From Sphingomonas trueperi (GTDB lineage Bacteria; Pseudomonadota; Alphaproteobacteria; Sphingomonadales; Sphingomonadaceae): a DNA stretch of 64,000 nucleotides. Positions 17,189 through 29,342 of the stretch are shown piece after piece; within the stretch, counting starts at the first letter, position 1; each line of letters starts with the position of its first letter. Location: positions 1 to 64,000 of the forward strand of contig NZ_JAATJB010000012.1 of the NCBI RefSeq assembly GCF_011927635.1. Direction: 5' to 3'. A program made the translations under genes and the position numbers. Below the pieces are notes generated by a model. The model worked only from the letters and a program-made list of their open reading frames with translations. It made no database searches and was not told the origin of the DNA.

Positions 17189-18741
17189 CAGAGGCACGCC
17201 TCGAGCAGCGCTTGGTCGAAGCCGAACTGCTTGGCCTTGTCGAGCGTATAGGGGCGCAGGCCCATCGAGCGATACTCGCCGATGATCTTCCCGTCGGTGC
17301 CCTCGTCGAGATATTCGAACTTGAACAGCTCCTGGGTGACGATCACCGGGCCTTCCATGCCGATCACTTCGGTGACGTTGGTCACCCGGCGGCTGCCGTC
17401 GCGCAGGCGCTTCACCTGGATGATCAGGTCGACCGAATCGGCGATCTGGCGGCTGATCGCTTCCTTGGGTACCTTGATGTCCGACATCATCACCATGTTC
17501 TCCATCCGCGCCAGCGCCTCGCGCGGGCTGTTCGAGTGGAGGGTGCACATCGAGCCGTCGTGACCGGTGTTCATCGCGGCGAGCATGTCGAAACACTCGG
17601 CGCCGCGGATTTCGCCGAGAATGATGCGATCGGGGCGCATGCGCAGCGCGTTCTTGACGAGGTCGCGAATCGAGATCTCGCCCTGGCCTTCCAGGTTCGC
17701 CGGCCGAGTCTCCAGCGGCAGCCAGTGCGGCTGCTGCAGGCGGAGTTCGGCGGCGTCCTCGATCGTCAGCACGCGCTCGCCGGGGTCGATCATCTTCGAG
17801 ATCGCGTTGAGCATCGTCGTCTTGCCCGAGCCGGTGCCGCCCGAGATGACGATGTTGAACCGGCTGGCCCCCGCAATCTTGAGCGCGGTCGCCATCTTCT
17901 CGGACATCGATCCGCCCTTGGCCATCATGTCGAGCGTGATCGGCTTGGCGGAAAACTTACGGATCGAGATCGCGGTACCGCGCAAGCTGAGCGGGGGCAC
18001 GATCACGTTGACGCGGCTGCCGTCCTTGAGGCGCGCGTCGGCGAGCGGGGTGGTCTGGTCGACGCGGCGGCCGACCGAATTGCAGATCCGCTGGGCGATC
18101 TGGAACAGATGCTCCTCGTCGCGGAACTGGATGTTGGCCAGCTCCAGCTTGCCCTTGCGCTCGACATAGGTCTGCTCGGGGCCGTTGACCATGATGTCGG
18201 TGACGGCGGCGTCGGCGAGCAGCTCTTCCAGCGGGCCCAGGCCGAGCAGCTCGTCGACCAGCACCTTTTCCAGCGCGAACTGCTCGCGCCGGTTGAGGGT
18301 CAGCTTGAGCTCGGCGAGCACCTCCCCGATGATCGGGCGGAATTCCTCGGCGAGTTCGTCCTTGCTCAGCGTCGCCGCCGCCTCGGGATCGACGCGCTCG
18401 AGCAGGCGCGGCAGCACCTGTTCCTTGATGCGGTGGATCGAGGCCTCGAAGCCCTCGTTGCGCGAGCTGCCCTGGTCGGCGGGCGCGGCCTGGCGATCGG
18501 CGAGCCGCTGCATCGCGTCGGCGCTGGCGGCGCTGGGGCCGAGCGGGTCGCGCTCGAGCATCGGGTCGGCGAAGTGCTGGCCGGGCAGGGGGACCGAATC
18601 GAGCGGGGGGAACTGCTCGCCGCCGAGCGGCAGCGGCTCGGGGCGCTGGAAGCCGCCGCCCTGCATCGGCCGCGCGACGCCAAAGGTCGGACGTCCGCCG
18701 GTTCCCCCCCCAATGCCGCCACGACGCCCGAACGCGCTCAT
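17188..18741 (-). CDS. cpaF: CpaF/TadA-type secretion ATPase
   Basis: 517-aa secretion ATPase powering Tad/Flp pilus assembly. Residues 1-80 are a Gly/Pro-rich disordered tail. The N-terminal domain (about 95-230) includes LGPLEELLADAAVTDIMVNGP. The ATPase core has Walker A SGGTGSGKTTML, the Asp box TIEDAAEL, Walker B RPDRIILGEIRG and the His box CTLHSNSPREAL. Other tad genes (pilin, CpaA-E, TadB/C) are not next to it, so it is an orphan or split locus. An isolated sdhB-like or ATP synthase link is not implied; it simply precedes the atp operon on the same strand. Confidence 0.93.
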   Translation of the reverse strand: MSAFGRRGGIGGGTGGRPTFGVARPMQGGGFQRPEPLPLGGEQFPPLDSVPLPGQHFADPMLERDPLGPSAASADAMQRLADRQAAPADQGSSRNEGFEASIHRIKEQVLPRLLERVDPEAAATLSKDELAEEFRPIIGEVLAELKLTLNRREQFALEKVLVDELLGLGPLEELLADAAVTDIMVNGPEQTYVERKGKLELANIQFRDEEHLFQIAQRICNSVGRRVDQTTPLADARLKDGSRVNVIVPPLSLRGTAISIRKFSAKPITLDMMAKGGSMSEKMATALKIAGASRFNIVISGGTGSGKTTMLNAISKMIDPGERVLTIEDAAELRLQQPHWLPLETRPANLEGQGEISIRDLVKNALRMRPDRIILGEIRGAECFDMLAAMNTGHDGSMCTLHSNSPREALARMENMVMMSDIKVPKEAISRQIADSVDLIIQVKRLRDGSRRVTNVTEVIGMEGPVIVTQELFKFEYLDEGTDGKIIGEYRSMGLRPYTLDKAKQFGFDQALLEACL

Positions 18742-18823
18742 CGAACTTCAGTCCTCCAGAAGACACGGGGACTAAAGGAGAAGCCTTGCGATTTGGCTAA
18801 CTATGCGCGGCGCCCCAAACGCA

Positions 18824-18849
18824 AACAGCCCCGCTCGCGCGGGGCTGTT
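18824..18849 (-). terminator. Terminator of the ATP synthase operon
   Basis: Minus-strand hairpin AACAGCCCCG / CGGGGCTGTT with a short CGCGAG loop, followed by TGCGTTTGG, about 25 bp after the atpC stop. The T-tract is weak. Confidence 0.7.
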
Positions 18850-18874
18850 GCAGGCCGGCGACTGGGTGCCGGGC

Positions 18875-19126
18875 TTATTCGGCGCGTTCGGCGAGAACGG
18901 TCAGGCCGCGCTCGTTGACCTCGGCGAAACCGCCTTCGACGCGGATCAGTTCGGGCGTGGTCGCGCCGGGCTTGTAGAGCTCGATATTGCCGTCGCGGAT
19001 CGTCGACATGATCGGCGCGTGGCCTTCGAGCACGCCGAAATCGCCCTCGCTGCCGGGGACGACGACCATATGGACCTCTTCCGAGCGGACGAGACGTTCC
19101 GGGGTGACGAGTTCGAAGTGCAGCAT
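18875..19126 (-). CDS. atpC: ATP synthase F1 epsilon subunit, short form
   Basis: 83-aa epsilon subunit. It contains only the N-terminal beta-sandwich: [29 protein letters not shown] and a C-terminal [21 protein letters not shown]. The C-terminal two-helix domain (about 45-50 residues in E. coli) that inhibits ATP hydrolysis is absent, and the stop is followed directly by the terminator, so this is not a frameshift remnant. In alphaproteobacteria a separate zeta inhibitor can take that role. It is the last gene of the operon. Confidence 0.94.
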   Translation of the reverse strand: MLHFELVTPERLVRSEEVHMVVVPGSEGDFGVLEGHAPIMSTIRDGNIELYKPGATTPELIRVEGGFAEVNERGLTVLAERAE

Positions 19127-19138
19127 GTTCTTACCTTA

Positions 19139-19238
19139 CTCCCTATCCCCATCGGGGAGAGGGTGGGGGAGAGGGGGAGAGCGATGCACCTCGTTACAGG
19201 CCCCTCTCCCCAACCCTCTCCCCGATGGGGAGAGGGAG
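19139..19238. repeat. Inverted-repeat element inside the ATP synthase operon
   Basis: About 100 bp between atpD and atpC. The left arm (19139-19177, with CCCCATCGGGGAGAGGG) and right arm (19200-19238) are near-perfect reverse complements around a 22-bp centre, and each arm itself contains a CCCCATCGGGG palindrome. It would form a large hairpin in the polycistronic mRNA and could lower atpC expression or mark a processing site. Confidence 0.75.
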
Positions 19239-19245
19239 ATTGTCG

Positions 19246-20745
<1,500 letters not shown>

Positions 20746-21621
20746 TTAGAGCGCTTCGGCGCCCGAAATGATTTCCACCAGCTCGGTCGTGATCGCGGCC
20801 TGGCGGGAACGGTTATACTGGATCGTCAGACGGTTGATCAGGTCGCCGGCGTTGCGCGTGGCGTTGTCCATCGCGGTCATCGACGCACCCTGCTCGCTGG
20901 CCTGGTTCTCCAGCAGCGCCTTGAAGATCTGCACCGTCAGGTTGCGCGGCAGCAGATCGGCGAGGATCGTCTCTTCGTCGGGCTCATACTCGACCGACGC
21001 ACCCGCGCTCGCCACCGTCGTCTCCGGCACCGAGACCGGGATCAGCTGCTGCTCGGTCGGCACCTGGGCCAGCGCCGAGCGGAAGTGCGAGTAGAACAGG
21101 GTCGCCACGTCGAACTCGCCCGCGAAGAAGCGGTCGGTCACGTCCTTGGCGATCGCACGCGCCTCGTCGTACCCGGGGGTCCGCACGGCGGTCGTGTCGA
21201 ACTGGCCGACGATCATGCCGGGGAAGGTACGGGCGATCACCGCGCGACCCTTGCGGCCGACGAGGTAGAACTTCACCGTCTTGCCCTCGGCGATCAGCGT
21301 GCGCGCCTTGAGGATCGCCGCCTTGACGATGTTGGCGTTGAACGCGCCCGACAGGCCCTTGTCGCCATTGGCGACGATGAGCAGCTGCGTGTCCGCCTTG
21401 CCGGTGCTGGCGAGGAGACGCGGCGCATTGTCGCTGGCCCCCACCTTGCTGGCGAGGCTGGCGACCACGCCCTCAAGGCGCTGGGCATAGGGGCGCGCGG
21501 CTTCTGCGGCGGCTTGCGCCTTCCGCAGCTTTGCCGCCGCGACCATCTGCTTGGCCTTGGTGATCTTCTGGGTCGACTTGACCGAGGCGATCCGGCCCTT
21601 GAGTTCCTTGAGGTTGGCCAT
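20746..21621 (-). CDS. atpG: ATP synthase F1 gamma subunit
   Basis: 291-aa central stalk subunit. The N-terminal helix reads [29 protein letters not shown] (here [11 protein letters not shown]). The C-terminal helix ends with [25 protein letters not shown] sequence followed by [15 protein letters not shown], the most conserved part of gamma subunits. It couples rotor movement to the catalytic beta subunits. It sits between atpA (14-bp gap) and atpD in the F1 operon. Confidence 0.97.
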   Translation of the reverse strand: MANLKELKGRIASVKSTQKITKAKQMVAAAKLRKAQAAAEAARPYAQRLEGVVASLASKVGASDNAPRLLASTGKADTQLLIVANGDKGLSGAFNANIVKAAILKARTLIAEGKTVKFYLVGRKGRAVIARTFPGMIVGQFDTTAVRTPGYDEARAIAKDVTDRFFAGEFDVATLFYSHFRSALAQVPTEQQLIPVSVPETTVASAGASVEYEPDEETILADLLPRNLTVQIFKALLENQASEQGASMTAMDNATRNAGDLINRLTIQYNRSRQAAITTELVEIISGAEAL

Positions 21622-21635
21622 CCGGCGGCAGTCCC

Positions 21636-23731
<2,096 letters not shown>

Positions 23732-23910
23732 GCGATTCGTTTCCTCTCGGAGGGTCGGAAGTGACCCCATGCACAAAAGGGGGGCGACGCATACTGCGCC
23801 CCCGATGGGTTGCCGGGCTGCTAGCATCGCGCTTGGCCGTATGCAACCCGAGTCGCCGAAACGTCACACGCTCGTTTCATCTTTGTGGTTCGGCGTGTCT
23901 GGATGCGGGC

Positions 23911-23945
23911 AAGAAAAAGGGCAGGCGATGCGCTCGCCTGCCCTG
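23911..23945 (-). terminator. Rho-independent terminator of the PEP-CTERM gene
   Basis: Minus-strand hairpin AGGGCAGGCGA / TCGCCTGCCCT with GCGCA loop and a following TTTTTCTT, about 22 bp past the gene's stop. It isolates the gene from the atp promoter region. Confidence 0.88.
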
Positions 23946-23966
23946 AAATCATGCACATAGAAGCTG

Positions 23967-24677
23967 TCAGGCGATGCGGGCGACCGCCACGCGCTTGCGC
24001 CGGAACATCCCGCCGACCAGCGCGAAGCCGCCGATCATCGTTGCCCAGCTGGAGGGTTCCGGCACCGCGCTCAGGAACACCTGGCTCTGCTGGTCCTTGG
24101 AGAAGAGCAGCTGCAGCTTGTGCCCTGCGATCGCGGTCCAGCCGCCCGTGGTGATCTGGGTCAGGTACGAATTGGCGAGCGCGCGCGCATCGTCGCTGTT
24201 GCCGCCGACGGTGTAGAACTGGCCGCTGGTGGTGTCGTAGCTGCCGCCATGCTCCTCGAGAATCTCCCACACCGCGAGCTGGGTGGCGGCGGAGATCGTC
24301 TTGCGGGCGAGCAGGTCCTGTTCGTTGCCGAGCAGGACGTCCGAGTGGGTGAGCAGGGTGAGCAGCTGCTGCTGGCGAGTGGTGTCGCTCAGCACGGCGG
24401 AAATGCCCGTGCGCTCGAAGCTGCCGGTGCCGATCGCGGTGAAGGCATCGGCGCAATAGGTGAGGAACGCCACCGCCTGGCCGTTTTCGGTGCCAGTGAA
24501 GCGGAAGCGGCTCATGCCCGGCCAATAGCCGACAAAGCCGGTGGGGGTGTAGACCATCGCGTCCGCGGCGAGATAGCCGGGATCGTCGTCATAGCCGGTG
24601 ATCACCACCGTGGCATGGGCGGCTGCCGGCACCACCGCGCCGAGCGCCAGGGCTGCGGCCATCAGGGCATTGCGCAT
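23967..24677 (-). CDS. PEPxxWA-CTERM sorting domain protein
   Basis: 236-aa secreted protein. The signal peptide (MRNALMAAALALGAVVPAAAHA) precedes a soluble region with a single YCADAF motif and many Gly/Thr/Ser. The C-terminus shows PEPSSWATMIGGFALVGGMFRRKR: a PEP motif with Trp-Ala, a hydrophobic helix and a basic tail. That is the sphingomonad PEPxxWA-CTERM signal recognised by an exosortase-type protein, normally linked to exopolysaccharide export. It is monocistronic, with its own terminator. The function of the mature domain is unknown. Confidence 0.9.
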   Translation of the reverse strand: MRNALMAAALALGAVVPAAAHATVVITGYDDDPGYLAADAMVYTPTGFVGYWPGMSRFRFTGTENGQAVAFLTYCADAFTAIGTGSFERTGISAVLSDTTRQQQLLTLLTHSDVLLGNEQDLLARKTISAATQLAVWEILEEHGGSYDTTSGQFYTVGGNSDDARALANSYLTQITTGGWTAIAGHKLQLLFSKDQQSQVFLSAVPEPSSWATMIGGFALVGGMFRRKRVAVARIA

Positions 24678-24819
24678 TATCGTCTGTTCCCACCTGTTGT
24701 GGGGACCAGCGCTAGCGGGCGCGCGGGGGAGGCCGCCAGCTTATCGAAATTGGTGAATGACCGGCTTTGGCACAGCCGTGCCGGGTTGGGACGAACGGCA
24801 TTGCCTGCGCCCTAAAAGT

Positions 24820-24915
24820 CGTCATCCCCGCGGAGGCGGGGATCCATTTGCCAGGACGAGTCAGCAAACGCCGCGCCGTCTCCATCAATGGATCCCCGCC
24901 TTCGCGGGGATGACG
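24820..24915. repeat. 96-bp inverted-repeat element, copy 1
   Basis: The terminal arms begin CGTCATCCCCGCGG and end GCGGGGATGACG. Each arm of about 32 bp is itself palindromic (CCCCGC...GCGGGG) and ends in GGATCCATT / AATGGATCC facing a unique centre. Two further copies of identical length are at 31817-31912 and 51969-52064. No ORF inside. It lies between the PEP-CTERM and helicase genes. Confidence 0.85.
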
Positions 24916-24974
24916 ATCGTCTAGGTGGACGCCGTCACCTGCAGCAGCAAGCGACGGCGCCCTTTGTCCTCAGC

Positions 24975-26474
24975 TCAGCGCGAACGACCCGCGCCGCCGC
25001 CCTGGCCGCGATTGCCGCCGGGGCGACCCTGGCCGCTGCTGGCCGGACGCGCGTTGAACTTGCGCTTGGGTGCACCCGGACCGCGACCCGCGCCGGCCCC
25101 GGCACCGGCATGGCCGGCACCTTCCTGGCGACGCGGCTGGTCGCTGCGCGGACCGCCTTCGGCCCGGCGCTGCTCGCCACCGCGCGGCGCATCGCTGCGC
25201 GGACCGCCACGCCCGCGACCGCCCGGCTGGCCGTCGCCGCGACGACCCTGGGCATGCTGCATCGCGCGGCCGTTGCGGCCGTTCTGCTCGTCGCGGCTCG
25301 CCGGCATCGGCGAGCGGGTCGACTTGATCTTGTCGGCCTCGGCCATGAAGTTCTCCGGCAGCGGCTGCACGGTGAGCTTCTGGCGGGTCAGCCGCTCGAT
25401 GTCCTTCAGATACGGACGCTCGTCATCGGCGCAGTAGCTGATCGCGATGCCGTCCGCCCCGGCACGCGCGGTGCGGCCGATGCGGTGGACATATTGTTCC
25501 GGCACGTTCGGCAGCTCGAAGTTGAACACATGGCTCACCCCCGACACGTCGATGCCGCGCGCGGCGATGTCGGTCGCCACCATCAGCTTGACCTTGCCCG
25601 AGCGGAACTCGCCCAGCGCCCGCTCGCGCTGCGGCTGGCTCTTGTTGCCGTGGATCGCATTCGCCGCGATGCCGTTGCCGGCGAGCAGCCGCACGACGCG
25701 GTCGGCACCATGCTTAGTGCGGGTGAAGATCAGCGCGCGGTCGATCTCGAGGTTGCGCAGCTGCATCGTCAGCAGCGCCTGCTTCTCGGTCTGGTTCACA
25801 TAGGTGACGAACTGCTCGACGCGCTCCGCCGTGGTGGCGACCGGGGTCACCTTCACTTCCACCGGGTTGTGGATGAACTGGCTGGCCAGCTCGCGGATCG
25901 ACTTGGGCATGGTCGCCGAGAAGAACAGCGACTGGCGCTTGGCCGGCAGCTCCTTCACGATGCGGCGCAGCGCATGGATGAAGCCGAGGTCGAGCATCTG
26001 GTCGGCTTCGTCGAGCACCAGGATCTCGATGCCGAGCAGGATCATGTAGCACTGGTCGAGCAGGTCGACGAGGCGGCCCGGGGTGGCGACGAGGATGTCG
26101 ACGCCGCGCGCCAGGTCGGTCTTGTTCTTGTGGACCGAGGTGCCGCCGAACACGGTGGCGATGCGCAGGCCGGTGCCGCTGGCATAATGCTTGGCATTGT
26201 CGGCGATCTGCGCGGCGAGTTCCCGCGTCGGCGCGAGGACGAGCATGCGGCAGCCGCGCGGCTGGGCACGCTTGCCGCTGGCGACGAGGCGGTCGATCGA
26301 GGGGAGCATGAACGCGGCGGTCTTGCCGGTGCCGGTCTGGGCGATGCCGAGCAGGTCGCGGCCTTCGAGCAGCGCGGGGATCGACTGCGCCTGGATCGGC
26401 GTAGCCTCGTTATAGCCCTTCGCCGCGAGCGCAGCGAGGACGGTCTCGGAAAGGCCGAGGTCTTTGAATAACAT
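24975..26474 (-). CDS. rhlE: DEAD-box RNA helicase, RhlE-like
   Basis: 499-aa ATP-dependent RNA helicase. Motifs in order: Q motif (TPIQAQSIP), I AQTGTGKT, Ia PTRELAAQI, Ib TPGRLVDLL, II DEAD (VLDEADQMLDLGF), III FFSATMP, IV ALIFTRTKHGAD, V ATDIAARGIDV, VI HRIGRTARAG. The core ends near residue 370. It is followed by a long low-complexity tail rich in Arg, Gly, Gln and Pro (about 400-499), typical of RNA-binding RhlE tails. Likely roles: ribosome assembly or RNA decay at low temperature. It is preceded by AAGG and a leader that can form a hairpin at 26532-26556. Confidence 0.95.
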   Translation of the reverse strand: MLFKDLGLSETVLAALAAKGYNEATPIQAQSIPALLEGRDLLGIAQTGTGKTAAFMLPSIDRLVASGKRAQPRGCRMLVLAPTRELAAQIADNAKHYASGTGLRIATVFGGTSVHKNKTDLARGVDILVATPGRLVDLLDQCYMILLGIEILVLDEADQMLDLGFIHALRRIVKELPAKRQSLFFSATMPKSIRELASQFIHNPVEVKVTPVATTAERVEQFVTYVNQTEKQALLTMQLRNLEIDRALIFTRTKHGADRVVRLLAGNGIAANAIHGNKSQPQRERALGEFRSGKVKLMVATDIAARGIDVSGVSHVFNFELPNVPEQYVHRIGRTARAGADGIAISYCADDERPYLKDIERLTRQKLTVQPLPENFMAEADKIKSTRSPMPASRDEQNGRNGRAMQHAQGRRGDGQPGGRGRGGPRSDAPRGGEQRRAEGGPRSDQPRRQEGAGHAGAGAGAGRGPGAPKRKFNARPASSGQGRPGGNRGQGGGAGRSR

Positions 26475-26802
26475 GGTAGTACCTTATGGATGCGGCCGGC
26501 GCGCACGCATCTTCAAAGGGCGCACGCGAAGGCGGGGTCAACAAGTGACGCCCCGCGTGATTTGGGAAGCCGATAAGCGACGAAGCAGAGCCTAGCGGAG
26601 CAGGTCCCCAGAAGGGGCGCGCCGCCGATCACGCTGCATGTAAATGCCTCGTCGTGATTTCGCATATGGCAGCGATGTTGCGCCGCGTCAAGGATGTGGT
26701 CGCCTGTTGGTCAGGCGTTAACCCCGATTGCGGTAGGTGTGGAGGTCTGGGGCAAGGGAACAGGTGCTGGTGCTCGTCGCGAGACTGGAAGTGTGGGGAA
26801 GC
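26475..26802. promoter_or_regulatory. Intergenic region between rhlE-like helicase and PilZ gene
   Basis: 328 bp, divergent. The inverted repeat GCGGGGTCA / TGACGCCCCGC (26532-26556, with a 2-nt bulge) is in the helicase leader side, and an ATCACG / CGTGAT pair is near 26630-26660. No convincing small gene. A start codon for the PilZ gene lies upstream at 26737, but that part is weakly coding. The long leader of a DEAD-box helicase gene is often regulatory; that is only inferred here. Confidence 0.4.
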
Positions 26803-27147
26803 ATGGATGCGCGCGGCGCGGTGCGCTTCCTGGTGAATCGGGAAACCACGGTGCGCGGCATGGACGGCCGCCCGTTCGACGCGGTGGTCGAGAATTTCTC
26901 GCGCACCGGCTTCCTGTTCACCGCCGATGTCGACTTGCCCGAGGGCACGCTGATCTGGATCGGCATGTCGGGCGCCGGCGCGCGCGAGGCGCGGGTGGTG
27001 TGGCGCGAAGGCCAGCGCCATGGCTGCCAATTCCTGATGCCGCTCGGCCAGCGCGACCTGCAGCATGCGTTTCGCAGCCGGGAGCGCATGGTGGAGGATC
27101 TGGAGGCGCGGCTGCGGCGGGCGAGCATGTTGCGCGAGGGGGAGTAG
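26803..27147 (+). CDS. PilZ-domain protein
   Basis: 114-aa single-domain protein. AVRFLVNRETTVRG carries the N-terminal Arg-rich element, and VENFSRTGFLF is the D/NxSxxG motif of PilZ c-di-GMP receptors (Asn replaces the usual Asp). A beta-barrel with VVWREGQRHGCQFLMPL follows. The start at 26803 has GGGGAA spaced correctly; an upstream in-frame ATG at 26737 would add 22 residues that do not look coding. It is a likely c-di-GMP-responsive adaptor; the RxxxR element is imperfect, so ligand binding is uncertain. It overlaps the next small gene by 1 nt. Confidence 0.82.
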   Translation: MDARGAVRFLVNRETTVRGMDGRPFDAVVENFSRTGFLFTADVDLPEGTLIWIGMSGAGAREARVVWREGQRHGCQFLMPLGQRDLQHAFRSRERMVEDLEARLRRASMLREGE

Positions 27148-27341
27148 TGGGTTGGGTCGTCGAGGTTGAGCATCCAGAGGGCGCGCTCCTCTATGTCGTA
27201 GCCGTCGATGAGCCATCCGACGCCGAGGACAGGCTTCGTGCACTATTGGCCATCCCGGCTGATCGAGACGTTTGCGTGCACCGCCGCTTGGCGACTCTGC
27301 CGTTCGACATGGAGGCCGGTGCTATCAAGGGGCCGATGTAG
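27147..27341 (+). CDS. Small hypothetical protein after PilZ
   Basis: 64-aa open frame starting GTG at 27147, sharing one base with the PilZ stop (TAGTG), so translational coupling is possible. The sequence (VGWVVEVEHPEGALLYVV ... IPADRDVCVHRRLATLP) looks like a folded small protein with alternating strands. Codon third positions are richer in A/T than the neighbours. No family recognised; it may be a real orphan gene of foreign origin. Confidence 0.45.
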   Translation: MGWVVEVEHPEGALLYVVAVDEPSDAEDRLRALLAIPADRDVCVHRRLATLPFDMEAGAIKGPM

Positions 27342-27386
27342 GGCCGCAAATGTGCCGGGCGAGGCCTGCTGTGATTTATCCCGAGC

Positions 27387-27704
27387 CTACATAGGGACGT
27401 TGTCCCGAGACCTTTCGAAGAAGCCGGACATCTCGAAAAGGTACCTCGAAAGCGCCTCCACATCGCCGGAGAGATCCACGATCATCCGCACATCGCCCCA
27501 CCTGCTGACGGCATACGCCCAGTCGGCCAGTAGCGACTGCTCCGGCGGGACCGAAATGTCCTTGGCCCGAAAGAAGAACCAGCAGTTGGGTGCTTCTGCA
27601 TGTTCCTCACGGAGATATGCGTCACGATTCCCGGCGACGCTCCGCAGGCAGCCGCGAGCGTGCGCCTCGGCAAGAGCGCGCGCAGAGGCGATCTCGATAG
27701 CCAT
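27387..27704 (-). CDS. Hypothetical protein behind the GH43 gene
   Basis: 105-aa soluble protein: a helical N-terminus (ARALAEAHARGCLRSV), then EAPNCWFFFRAKDISVPPEQSLLADWAYAVSRWGD and a final helix (ALSRYLFEMSGFFER). It has no signal peptide and no recognised domain; the compact acidic profile with aromatic motifs resembles orphan immunity-type proteins, which is speculation. The ATG lies 3 nt after the GH43 stop with no visible ribosome binding site, so it may depend on translational coupling. Third-position GC is lower than in GH43. Confidence 0.62.
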   Translation of the reverse strand: MAIEIASARALAEAHARGCLRSVAGNRDAYLREEHAEAPNCWFFFRAKDISVPPEQSLLADWAYAVSRWGDVRMIVDLSGDVEALSRYLFEMSGFFERSRDNVPM

Positions 27705-27707
27705 GAT

Positions 27708-29342
27708 CTAGCTTATAGCCGGATCCACCACGAACGCCCGCTCGCGATACGCAAACCAATCGAAATCCGCCGGTGCGCCCGTGCCGCCCATGTCCTGGCA
27801 GGCCATGCCGATGAACGCGCCGGTGAAGTTGGGCAGGCCGGGGGCGCTCGCCTCGTCGGAGAGGATCGAGGCGTCGAACAGTTCGGGGAGCCAGTGCCAA
27901 GCCTCGCTGCCCGCCGTCCGCCAGCCGAAGCGCAGCCGCTCGTAATCCACCTCGCAGCGTAGCTCGACCGGCCCCGCCGGCAGCGGGATCGGCGCGGTGA
28001 AGGCGTCGCCCTGGGGCGCGTCGGGCAGCGCTGTCATCACGCGGAGATGGCGGCCCACGTCCTCGTCATGGCTGACATGCAGGTAGTGGAACTTGGTGCT
28101 GTTGTAATAGACCACCAGCCCCGCCGCCTGCTGGAAGTCTTGCGGCTCGAAGTCGAGCACGCAACTGGTCGAGGTGCAGAAGGCCTGGAGCCGCCGCGCG
28201 ACCAGCGCCTGGGTGAAGACGCTGCCGATCGTCTCGCGCCCGAACAGGCGGAGATGGCCAGGCCGCGCGGTGAGGCTGAAGATCCGGTCGGGCTCGGGAG
28301 TGCGCAGCCATTGCAGATCGATCGGCAGCGTGGCCGAGTCGAAGTCGTGCCGCTCCTCGGTCTGCCGCCGCGGCGAGGGGGTGTTGCTGAGCGCGGGCAC
28401 CTCCAGCTCGGGCAGGCCGCGGCCGTCGCGGGTGTAGAGCCAGCCGTCTTCGGCCCAGCGCATCGGCTGGATCGCGGTCTCGCGGCCGAGCACGCAGCGC
28501 CCGCGCCCCGGCAGCGGGCGCCCGCACAGATAGGCGAGCCAGGGTTCGCCGTCCGCCGTGTGGACCAGATCGGCATGGCCCGCGCGCGCCAGTACCGCGT
28601 CGGGGCGGGTGCGGCTGGAGAGGATATAGGTATCCGGGTGGAGCTCGTACGGCCCCGTGATCTCCCGCGACCGCGCCATGGTGACGGCATGATTCCAGCC
28701 GGTGCCGCCCTCGGCGGTGAGGAGGTAGTAGAACTCGCCGCGGCGATAGAGGTGCGGGGCCTCGGTCAGCCCCAGCGCGGTGCCGGGGAAGATGTTGGTG
28801 CGTGTCCCCACCAGCTTCTCCGCCGCAGGATCATATTCCTGCAGCACGATCCCGGCGAAGCGGTTGCGGCCGGGGCGGTGGTCCCAGAGCTGGTTGACCA
28901 CCCATTTGCGGCCGTCCTCGTCGTGGAACATCGAGGGGTCGAACCCGCTCGAATTGAGGTGGATCGGATCGGACCACTCCCCGTCTATCGTGTCGCAGGT
29001 GACGAGATAATTGTGGAAGTCGCGCAGCGACGCGCCCGAGGCGCCGCCCATCGTGGTGCGGCCATAGCGCTTCACATCGGTGTAGAGCAGGTGGAAGCGC
29101 GCGCCGTCATGGGTGAGGCACGGCGCCCACACGCCGCAGCTGTCCGGATCGCCGCGCATGTCGAGCTGGGAGGCGCGCACCAGCGGCCGGGCGACCAGCG
29201 TCCAGTTGGCGAGGTCGCGGCTGTGGTGGATCTGCACGCCGGGGAACCACTCGAAGGTCGAGGTCGCGATGTAATAATCGTCGCCGACGCGGCAGATCGA
29301 CGGATCGGGGTTGAAGCCGGGAAGGATCGGATTGCGGATCAT
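27708..29342 (-). CDS. GH43 family beta-xylosidase/arabinofuranosidase
   Basis: 544-aa two-domain glycosidase. The five-bladed propeller (about residues 1-320) starts NPILPGFNPDPSICRVGDDYYIA; the catalytic base Asp is in the NPDPS segment, the acid Glu in GLTEAPHLYRR and the third acid in SGFDPSMF. A C-terminal beta-sandwich (about 335-540) with VLDFEPQDFQQAAGLVVYYN is typical of GH43 subfamily 11 (XynB-like) xylosidases. No signal peptide, so it is cytoplasmic and acts on imported oligosaccharides. It overlaps the MFS gene by 4 nt (ATGA), forming a transporter-hydrolase unit. Confidence 0.93.
   Translation of the reverse strand: MIRNPILPGFNPDPSICRVGDDYYIATSTFEWFPGVQIHHSRDLANWTLVARPLVRASQLDMRGDPDSCGVWAPCLTHDGARFHLLYTDVKRYGRTTMGGASGASLRDFHNYLVTCDTIDGEWSDPIHLNSSGFDPSMFHDEDGRKWVVNQLWDHRPGRNRFAGIVLQEYDPAAEKLVGTRTNIFPGTALGLTEAPHLYRRGEFYYLLTAEGGTGWNHAVTMARSREITGPYELHPDTYILSSRTRPDAVLARAGHADLVHTADGEPWLAYLCGRPLPGRGRCVLGRETAIQPMRWAEDGWLYTRDGRGLPELEVPALSNTPSPRRQTEERHDFDSATLPIDLQWLRTPEPDRIFSLTARPGHLRLFGRETIGSVFTQALVARRLQAFCTSTSCVLDFEPQDFQQAAGLVVYYNSTKFHYLHVSHDEDVGRHLRVMTALPDAPQGDAFTAPIPLPAGPVELRCEVDYERLRFGWRTAGSEAWHWLPELFDASILSDEASAPGLPNFTGAFIGMACQDMGGTGAPADFDWFAYRERAFVVDPAIS

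Noticed and set aside
16915..18918. 667-aa open frame opposite cpaF
   Set aside because: Antisense of a clear CpaF gene with strong third-position GC; composition is typical of frame shadows.
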